Source: PALSA-1180 sp964624625
GTDB lineage: Bacteria > Oederibacteriota > Muellerivitia > Muellerivitales > Muellerivitaceae
Direction of reading: 5' to 3'
Length of the DNA: 64,000 nucleotides
Assembly (NCBI GenBank): GCA_964624625.1
Contig: CAZUXW010000007.1
Span: forward strand, 18,499-82,498
The translations under genes and the position numbers were made by a program. Below are positions 58,507-64,000 of the stretch, one piece after another; position 1 is the first letter of the stretch; each line of letters starts with the position of its first letter. The notes under the pieces are model-generated. The model searched no databases, was not told the origin of the DNA, and worked only from the letters and a program-made list of their open reading frames with translations.

Positions 58507-61500
58507 TTAACCGGGGTTCAAATCTTTCAATAATTTTTGAACAGCTTCCATCTGGCGCTCAGGCCCCTCGTCGCCCTTCATCACCCGGAACGAAACGGAG
58601 TGGGGGTCCTGCGGGGCGAACCGGATCCGGGAAGGCGGCCATTGCTTAAACCATCCCGCCACTTTATCCGCGGAGGGCGTCAAATCTTGGTGCCACTGCA
58701 GGCTCACCCATCCATTCTGGGCTTCCAATTTTTGGATGCCCATGCGTTTGACCTTGGGCCGGAAGGAGGCGACTTTTAAAAGCATTTGGGCCTCCAAGGG
58801 TAGGGGCCCAAAGCGGTCCTTCAATTCTTCCTCAATTTGGACCAGCTGGTCTTCCTCGCCGGCCTCGGCCAGACGCCGGTAAAACTCGATCTTCAAGGTC
58901 TCGTCGAGGATGTAGTTCTTGGGGAAATAGGCTGTGACGCCCAGTGAAAGCAAGGGCGTGAAGTCGGCGGCCGTTTCCTCGCCTTTCATATGGGCGATTT
59001 CCTGGGAGAGCATCCGGCTGTAAAGATCGAAGCCGATGGAATCCATGTTGCCGTGCTGCTGGGCCCCGAGGACGTTTCCAGCCCCGCGGATTTCCATATC
59101 CTTCATGGCCACATGCATGCCCGAACCCAGGGTGGAAAATTCCTGCAGGACCTCCAGGCGCTTCTGGGCCAACTCCCGCAGCGTGACGTTGCGGGGATAA
59201 AAAAAGTAGGCGTAGGCCTGGCGGTCCGTGCGGCCGACCCGGCCTTTCAATTGGTAAAGCTGGGCCAGTCCGAACGAGTCGGCCCTCTCCACGATCAGCG
59301 TGTTCACGTTGGGCATATCCAAGCCCGATTCGATGATCGAGGTGCAGACCAAAACGTGGAATTCCTTGTCGACAAAATCCATCATGACGGATTCCAGCTC
59401 GTGCTCGGTCAGCTGGCCATGGGCGACCGCCAGCTTGGCCTCCGGCACCAGCTTGTGGAGCCGGTCGGCGATCCGTTCAATATCCCTCACATGATTGTGG
59501 ACGTAGAAAACCTGGCCCTCCCGGCTCATCTCCCGGCGGATGGCCTCCGCCACCAGGCGGTCATCCAGGGGGGAAACCTGCGCCAGGACCGACCGCCGGT
59601 TTTTGGGGGGCGTGTCGATCACCGATATCTCCCGGATTCCGGACAGGGACATGTGGAGGGTTCGCGGGATGGGGGTGGCGGTCAGGGTGAGCACGTCCAC
59701 GTCGTGCCGGAGGGATTTTAATTTTTCCTTTTGGGCGACTCCGAAACGGTGTTCCTCATCGATGATCAAAAGACCGAGCTTGGCGAACTTGACGTCCTTG
59801 GTCAAGAGGCGGTGCGTCCCAATAAGGATATCCACCTTCCCTTCCCGCGTCAGGTCCAGGCTTTTTTTAATTTCGGCCTTGCTCTTGAAGCGGGACAACA
59901 TGTGGATTTCCACCGGGTACTCGGCCATGCGCTCCCGGAAAGTGTTGTAATGTTGCTGGGCCAGGATCGTGGTGGGGACCAGGACCGCCACCTGCCTTTT
60001 ATCATGGGCCGCCTTGAACGCCGCCCTCATGGCCACCTCGGTCTTGCCGTAACCCACGTCGCCGCAAACCAACCTGTCCATGACGCGCTCCGATTCCATG
60101 TCCCGCTTGACGTCCCGGATGGAGCTGTATTGGCCCGGGGTTAAATCATAGAGGAAGGAATCCTCGAACTCATTTTGCCATGGCGTATCGGGGCCGAAAG
60201 GCTTCTTCTTTAACACCTGCCGGGTGGAATAGAGCGCCATCAATTCCCGGGCGATGGCCTCCACTTCCCGCTTTACCTTGGATTTGGCCCGGCTCCATTG
60301 CTCGCCCCCCAACTTGGACAGGACCGGGGATCCCTCGCTCCCGATATAGCGTTGGATGAGGGCGATCTGGTCGGTGGGAAGGTAGATTTTCTCGTTGTCC
60401 GCGAATTCCAGCTGGATATATTCCCGGGTGATCCCGTCGATGGCGAGTGGTGTCAATCCCCGGTAAAGGCAGATGCCCGAATCCACGTGGACGGTCCAAT
60501 CGCCAAGGGAAATCTCGCTGAGCGACGCCAGGGGCCTGCCTCCGGCAACGGCCCGGACCCTTTGGCGGCGCCTGCCGCCACGGTAACGCCGGAACAGATC
60601 GTGGTCCGGGAGCACCAATAAATGGATGTCGTCAAAGGCGAAACTTTGCTCAATTTCGCCCAGTACCATGGAGAGATGGGGGTTTTCCTTGGGCTGGATC
60701 TCGTCCTGCCGCAAAAGTTCGGAAAGCCTTTCCCGCTCCCCCTTATTGTGGCACCAAAGGATCACGTTCGATTTTTCCCCAATCCACTTTCCCAGTTCGG
60801 AAGTAAAGGTGGCGAACTTTCCGTAATAAGGTGGCAGGGAACGCCCGGGAACAGGGTGGGAAGCTTCCGGTTGTTTTTGGAAAAGGTCTTGGTTGAGCTG
60901 GGCCAAACCCGCGGCCTGGCCCCGCCCGAGGGCCTTTATCAGGAACTTCATGTCGGAAAATAATTCCCCCGACTCGAAAAGATCCGCTCCATTCTCCCTC
61001 GCCTGCTTATCGCAGCCGGCCAGGACTCCTTGAAAGTCCTCCCACTTGCGCTCAAAGGCCAAGGGCTCCATCAGGAAAATCCTGGAATCCTTGGGTAAAT
61101 AATCCAGGAGGCAGGCTTTTTTTTCCAAGGCTCCCACCGCGTTCCATTCCCAGCCCGGAAATTGGAAAGTGGCGTTGAAAAGCTCCAGCGCGTCCCCCGC
61201 CCATCGGGAAGAGCTTCCGCCCTCGGTTTCCTTCACTTTATTTTTGAGGGCCTGCCGGAGGTTGTAGCGGGTCGTGTCTTTCAGGACGATTTCGTGGGCG
61301 GGAAAAACATAAACCTCGTCCAAATTGCCGCTGGATCTCTGGTTTAAGATATCCAAGGGCCTGACTGTTTCCACCGTATCGCCGAAAAATTCCAGCCGGA
61401 CCGGTCCCGAGGGCGAGCCCGGCGAGGCCAGATCCAAAATACCGCCCCTCATGGCGAACTGGCCCTGCTTGACCACTTGGGCCACCGGCTCATAGCCCAG

Positions 61501-62019
61501 CGCGACCAGCCTTTGCTTTAAATCGCCTGGCGCTTCCCCGTTTTTTTTCAAGATCAAAACCTGGTCCAGCCATTCCTCCGGAGTCATGGTCCTTTGGAGC
61601 GCTCCCATCAGGGGGGCGATGACGACGCAACGCCCGCCCTGAAGAAGCTGGTAAAAGGTCCTTTGTCTTTCCCCGATGAGCTCCGGGTCCGGCATCTCGG
61701 CGTCCTGGGGAAGGACCTCCCAGGAGGGGCAAAGAAAAACCGGGACTTGGGGAAGCCAGCTCAAGAGGTCGTCCTGAAGGATGAGCGCCTCCTCTCGGGA
61801 GGGCGTCAAAATCAGCCATGGATTTTTTTCATCCAGATTTTGAAAAAACCACGATAAAAGGAAAGCCTTGGCGGACCCAGGCACCCCGTGAATGAGGGTT
61901 TGGGGGGTTTTCTTTCGAAGCGACTGGGCCGCCTCTTCCGCCGCCGGCCAAGCCAGCCGGTCAAAGGCAAAAGGCCCCTTGAGCGCTGGGCTCTCCAGGT
62001 TGTTTTCGGACTGTGTCAT
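58507..62019 (-). CDS. mfd: Transcription-repair coupling factor Mfd
   Basis: A 1170-residue protein that removes stalled RNA polymerase and recruits UvrA. N-terminal UvrB-like region (about 20-330), RNA-polymerase-binding domain near 500, then the helicase with Walker A GDVGYGKTEVAMRAA near 655, DEEHRFGV near 760, TATPIPRTLHMSL near 785 and the TRCF C-terminal domain to the end (VSFRVMKGDEGPERQMEAVQ). ATG at 62019 with CAGGAAAAG upstream is preferred to the TTG at 62040. The leader contains a strong hairpin (62041-62072). Confidence 0.97.
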   Translation of the reverse strand: MTQSENNLESPALKGPFAFDRLAWPAAEEAAQSLRKKTPQTLIHGVPGSAKAFLLSWFFQNLDEKNPWLILTPSREEALILQDDLLSWLPQVPVFLCPSWEVLPQDAEMPDPELIGERQRTFYQLLQGGRCVVIAPLMGALQRTMTPEEWLDQVLILKKNGEAPGDLKQRLVALGYEPVAQVVKQGQFAMRGGILDLASPGSPSGPVRLEFFGDTVETVRPLDILNQRSSGNLDEVYVFPAHEIVLKDTTRYNLRQALKNKVKETEGGSSSRWAGDALELFNATFQFPGWEWNAVGALEKKACLLDYLPKDSRIFLMEPLAFERKWEDFQGVLAGCDKQARENGADLFESGELFSDMKFLIKALGRGQAAGLAQLNQDLFQKQPEASHPVPGRSLPPYYGKFATFTSELGKWIGEKSNVILWCHNKGERERLSELLRQDEIQPKENPHLSMVLGEIEQSFAFDDIHLLVLPDHDLFRRYRGGRRRQRVRAVAGGRPLASLSEISLGDWTVHVDSGICLYRGLTPLAIDGITREYIQLEFADNEKIYLPTDQIALIQRYIGSEGSPVLSKLGGEQWSRAKSKVKREVEAIARELMALYSTRQVLKKKPFGPDTPWQNEFEDSFLYDLTPGQYSSIRDVKRDMESERVMDRLVCGDVGYGKTEVAMRAAFKAAHDKRQVAVLVPTTILAQQHYNTFRERMAEYPVEIHMLSRFKSKAEIKKSLDLTREGKVDILIGTHRLLTKDVKFAKLGLLIIDEEHRFGVAQKEKLKSLRHDVDVLTLTATPIPRTLHMSLSGIREISVIDTPPKNRRSVLAQVSPLDDRLVAEAIRREMSREGQVFYVHNHVRDIERIADRLHKLVPEAKLAVAHGQLTEHELESVMMDFVDKEFHVLVCTSIIESGLDMPNVNTLIVERADSFGLAQLYQLKGRVGRTDRQAYAYFFYPRNVTLRELAQKRLEVLQEFSTLGSGMHVAMKDMEIRGAGNVLGAQQHGNMDSIGFDLYSRMLSQEIAHMKGEETAADFTPLLSLGVTAYFPKNYILDETLKIEFYRRLAEAGEEDQLVQIEEELKDRFGPLPLEAQMLLKVASFRPKVKRMGIQKLEAQNGWVSLQWHQDLTPSADKVAGWFKQWPPSRIRFAPQDPHSVSFRVMKGDEGPERQMEAVQKLLKDLNPG

Positions 62020-62040
62020 CTTTTCCTGTAAACGCAACAA

Positions 62041-62072
62041 GGGCTTCCCGCGCCTTACGGCGCAGGAAACCC
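62041..62072 (-). promoter_or_regulatory. Leader hairpin of mfd, with possible SD-pairing alternative
   Basis: On the minus strand GGGTTTCCTGCGCC, loop GTAA and GGCGCGGGAAGCCC form a long stem with two mismatches and a GNRA-type loop. It stands 21 bases before the ATG at 62019. Its 5' arm contains TTTCCTG, the exact complement of CAGGAAA, which is the ribosome site of mfd (62022-62028). The two pairings are exclusive. Confidence 0.55.
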
Positions 62073-62098
62073 TGTCGGATTTTTAAAATGTCCCGAGG

Positions 62099-62127
62099 AT
62101 ATTGCCTAGATTAGGCGGGAATGTCAA
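62099..62127 (-). promoter_or_regulatory. Weak promoter candidate for mfd
   Basis: TTGACA (62122-62127) is perfect, but the -10 at 17 bases is only CAATAT (62099-62104). Confidence 0.35.
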
Positions 62128-62149
62128 TGCGTGACAAACACAAATGTTT

Positions 62150-62301
62150 TCCCACGAAGTCACCAAGGCCCGGTGAAAAGCGATGGACTAAAGCGTCCTT
62201 CTAACATTTGAAAATAATTTATTTTGTTCGAGTTTTAAACCAGCCTCGGCAAAGGCTTGGCTTACTTTAAAAAAGGGCTTCCCTTGGCGGCTTCGCGGTG
62301 A
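62150..62301. repeat. Divergent inverted repeat, family B
   Basis: The left arm (62150-62168) CCCACGAAGTCACCAAGGC and the right arm (62283-62301) CTTGGCGGCTTCGCGGTGA are complementary with a few mismatches. The spacer is about 110 bases and holds a TTTTAAA-rich stretch. It belongs to family B by the CACGAAG and CACCAAG units. With the mfd leader and a terminator it accounts for most of the ~360-base gap upstream of mfd, in which I see no gene. Confidence 0.65.
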
Positions 62302-62317
62302 ATGCCTATCGTTTCAA

Positions 62318-62347
62318 TAAAAAAGCCCGTCCCCGAGGGGGGCGGGC
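62318..62347 (-). terminator. Intrinsic terminator after the zinc-finger gene
   Basis: On the minus strand GCCCGCCCCC and GGGGACGGGC (one G-T pair) form a ten-pair stem around a short loop, followed by TTTTTTATTG. Confidence 0.85.
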
Positions 62348-62378
62348 TTAGTCAAAACCATTTGGTTTTGAACCTCGT

Positions 62379-62534
62379 TTATTCCAAGCTCATCGAGGGC
62401 ACTAAGGTTAAGAGGAATATGCATTCCGGGCAGTACAACAAATGATATTCCACGTCGGCCTTTTGCTCATCGTTCAACTTACCTTCCCGATATAGCTCCA
62501 ACAACCTTTTGATTCTTTGGCAGTTCTCATCCAT
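62379..62534 (-). CDS. Mini zinc-finger protein, anti-sigma (ZAS)-like
   Basis: Only 51 residues: an N-terminal helix (DENCQRIKRLLELYREGKLN), then EYHLLYCPECIFLL, an HxxxCxxC arrangement as in zinc-finger anti-sigma domains (zf-HC2), and a short tail. There is no membrane helix and no sigma-factor gene next to it. ATG at 62534 with GAGGAAGG upstream; earlier in-frame starts lack family sequence. It is followed by a strong terminator. Possible roles: stand-alone sigma inhibitor or redox sensor. Confidence 0.7.
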   Translation of the reverse strand: MDENCQRIKRLLELYREGKLNDEQKADVEYHLLYCPECIFLLTLVPSMSLE

Positions 62535-62926
62535 GACCTTCCTCGCTTTCTGGCATCCATAGGCATTGGGCAACACTCTTGGGTACCAACAACTTTCATT
62601 TGGTTTCCGAGGCGTCGCTGGCAAGCGGGCGGCTCAGCAATCTCAATGGGGTCCGTCTCCCTTGAGTCATCCGGATCCCAATATTCATTTGATGAAGAAT
62701 AGAAAAGCATCATCTATGCCAATCAGGAAAATGGTTACCTTGGCCCTTTTATTGATGATTCCCTTCTTCCTTTTAGACGTCCCTGCACCTCAATAGTTCA
62801 CAAATAACCTAAAAGGCCCCGTTTTATAGTGTTTTCACTGACCTATTTATGCCAATGATGTTTAATTTTTAACGTTAAACTAAAAACAACCTAAAATTGG
62901 ATTTTTAAAGGAAATTTCCAGGTATT
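62535..62926. other. 392-base region without a recognised gene
   Basis: No protein family, tRNA or known riboswitch is recognised. A hairpin with CTCAA (62642-62646) and TTGAG (62662-62666) around a GGGG/CCC core lies about 110 bases upstream of the zinc-finger start. A short plus-strand frame (about 62696-62796) encodes a 34-residue signal-peptide-like segment (RKMVTLALLLMIPFFLLDV) with no good ribosome site. The part 62800-62926 is A+T-rich. Confidence 0.5.
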
Positions 62927-63577
62927 TTAGAAAGAAGAGATTGGATTGCCGAAATGAAATAGGATTAAGGCTAAGGAAAGGGCCAGGGCCGAACCAATAG
63001 GGACTGTTAAATTGTCATCCAATTCAAAGGACAAAAGTTCAACCAAGGCCCCGACCAAGGCGCCGATGAGGGCGATCTTCCAATTCTCAAAAACGATATA
63101 GGCGATTAGAAAAGCCACCAGGAAAAAAGCGGTGGTTCCTTCCAGGGATTTTCCAAACATTTTTAACCGTCCGAAATTCTTTCCACCCAATTCGGCCGCC
63201 GCGTCTCCCAAGGATAGGAAGAACATGGCCGTGATGGCCACGTTGCGGGTAAAGAAGAAAATGACCAGGAAAAAGGCCAGGCACAAAAAGGTCGAACCAT
63301 TGAATTTATTGGTTTCAGTCCTGCGGATAAACTCGGAAAAAAGGGTCATAAACCAAGAATTAAAGCGGTGATCCCTCAACCGTAGAAAATCCAAGATGAA
63401 TGAAATAAGGAAACAAGAACCGGAAACGATCAGGAGCCATTTTCGGGTTTCAACCGGGCTGAAGTGAAAGGGCGGATAAAGATATACGAGGGGAAACAGG
63501 GACGAGGCAAGGACGTGGTACATCTTGCGGAGGCCCTGGAAGGTTTTTGTTTCGATGGTTTTTTCGGCTTTTTTCAT
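62927..63577 (-). CDS. Dolichol/diacylglycerol kinase-like membrane protein (SEC59/CdsA-related)
   Basis: A 216-residue membrane protein with about seven helices and the characteristic LGDAAAELGGKNFGRLKMFGKSLEG segment near residue 125-150 (split here; the family's GD-x-A-A-x2-G plus K-S-x-E-G motif), which places it in the polyprenol/diacylglycerol kinase or phosphatidate cytidylyltransferase-like group. It likely phosphorylates or activates a lipid alcohol, perhaps for polyprenyl-linked sugars. ATG at 63577 chosen; no clear ribosome site, and a GTG at 63610 is an alternative. Functionally fits the many GT-C enzymes. Confidence 0.78.
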   Translation of the reverse strand: MKKAEKTIETKTFQGLRKMYHVLASSLFPLVYLYPPFHFSPVETRKWLLIVSGSCFLISFILDFLRLRDHRFNSWFMTLFSEFIRRTETNKFNGSTFLCLAFFLVIFFFTRNVAITAMFFLSLGDAAAELGGKNFGRLKMFGKSLEGTTAFFLVAFLIAYIVFENWKIALIGALVGALVELLSFELDDNLTVPIGSALALSLALILFHFGNPISSF

Positions 63578-63677
63578 AAAAAGGAACGGCTTCCTTTCAA
63601 GGGTCCCCACAAATGGGGATGTGAGAAAATATCACGCAATTTACCTTTTTGAAACAACGATTTTCACTAAAGTTCGC

Positions 63678-64000
63678 TCACTTTTCCGTTTTATTGGATT
63701 TTTCAAGAAAATAGGTCAAGTGTTCCAGTTCCGAGGCCAGGTCCACTCCCCGGACCAGGACCGACTTGGGAACGGTCAAGACGCAGGGGGCGAAATTCAC
63801 GATGGCCCGGATGCCGGCGTCGACCAAATCGTCCGCCACCCGGGGCGCCTGGCTGGCGGGTACAGCGATGATTCCGATCTCTATCTTTTTCTCCCGTACC
63901 ACCTGCCGGATGGCCGGCGTCGCCCAGATCCGCACGCCTTCCAGCTCCCATCCCACCTTGGAGGGATCCACGTCGAAAGCCGCCTCAATCTTGAACCCGG
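63678..64000 (-). CDS. rex: Redox-sensing transcriptional repressor Rex (5' part outside window)
   Basis: The minus-strand frame is open to the window edge with no start required. It shows the C-terminal NAD(H)-binding Rossmann domain and dimer helix of Rex: GFKIEAAFDVDPSKVGWELEG near the edge, IGIIAVPASQAPRVADDLVDAGIRAIVNFAPC, and a last helix with LASELEHLTYFLE. Rex represses fermentative and respiratory genes when NADH is low. The N-terminal winged helix is outside the window. Target genes cannot be read here. Confidence 0.92.
   Translation of the reverse strand, partial: GFKIEAAFDVDPSKVGWELEGVRIWATPAIRQVVREKKIEIGIIAVPASQAPRVADDLVDAGIRAIVNFAPCVLTVPKSVLVRGVDLASELEHLTYFLEKSNKTEK

Noticed and set aside
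58990..60144. Long plus-strand frames opposite mfd
   Set aside because: They are shadows of the conserved Mfd helicase frame.
1138..62301. CRISPR array
   Set aside because: The repeats have arms in opposite orientation, irregular spacing, one element per gap and no cas genes, so they are not CRISPR arrays.
62696..62796. Small secreted peptide gene on the plus strand
   Set aside because: It has a hydrophobic segment but no ribosome site, no mature region and no promoter that I can see, so it is only mentioned within the gap entry.
62535..62926. A known riboswitch upstream of the zinc-finger gene
   Set aside because: The region has a hairpin but none of the conserved cores of SAM, TPP, cobalamin, glycine, c-di-GMP or ydaO classes could be matched.

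Overview
The window is a dense bacterial chromosome segment with about 65 protein genes, no rRNA or tRNA that I can see, and one 100-base run of N (2425-2524) that marks a scaffold gap. The cell is Gram-negative: there are outer-membrane barrel proteins, SurA/PrsA-like periplasmic chaperones, lipoproteins and a TatA. I cannot place it in a species. The ordinary housekeeping set, the many genes of unknown function, the TTG starts and the draft gap fit a genome from a poorly sampled phylum. Nearly all genes lie on the minus strand. The exceptions are a metal-uptake cluster (11682-14919), a phosphatase (48911-49579) and a membrane glycosyltransferase (56413-58476).

Layout, left to right. 1-9849: a truncated GT4 glycosyltransferase, a sugar-nucleotide epimerase, an RlmI-type rRNA methyltransferase, small secreted proteins, MnmA with a cysteine desulfurase (sulfur donor and tRNA thiolase), then bactofilin with an M23 peptidase (cell-shape pair). 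10052-14919: an esterase, a peroxiredoxin lipoprotein, and a divergent metal-uptake cluster (small CxxC membrane protein, porin, ZnuA-like and ZnuB-like proteins) that has no ATPase gene. 15007-22054: TatA, a receiver protein, DNA polymerase I, a 2H RNA ligase-like protein and the TPR-ParA-ParB segregation operon. 22133-31116: a membrane flippase-like protein, B12 radical SAM and GT2 group, unknown membrane and coiled-coil proteins, NAD(P)HX repair enzyme, GT-C transferase, AcpS and a Rieske protein.

31200-39847 is a complete F-type ATP synthase operon (atpZ-I-B-E-F-H-A-G-D-C), preceded by a bifunctional-nuclease-family gene and a DUF3343 gene and probably read from one strong promoter at 39980-40008. 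40029-49579 holds two AmmeMemoRadiSam proteins, transporters, and RimI-TsaB-TsaE-ThiL-ArgJ, the last five probably read from a consensus promoter at 48838-48866. 49702-64000 holds an Ada-like DNA repair protein, two GT-C transferases, an S4 RNA-binding protein, three chaperone/isomerase genes (one fused to an outer-membrane barrel), Mfd, a 51-residue zinc finger, a polyprenol/diacylglycerol kinase-like protein and the C-terminal half of Rex.

Four features are not explained by the gene list. (1) Many intergenic gaps hold long imperfect inverted repeats whose arms are built of 9-10 base units; three lie inside the atp operon. (2) At least six genes have a -10 box only 6-9 bases before the ATG and no Shine-Dalgarno sequence, which suggests leaderless mRNAs. 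(3) A decayed copy of the last ~75 bases of mfd sits 2.3 kb away beside the chaperone genes, a scar from insertion of the GT-C gene. (4) A SurA-like isomerase is fused to a predicted beta-barrel.
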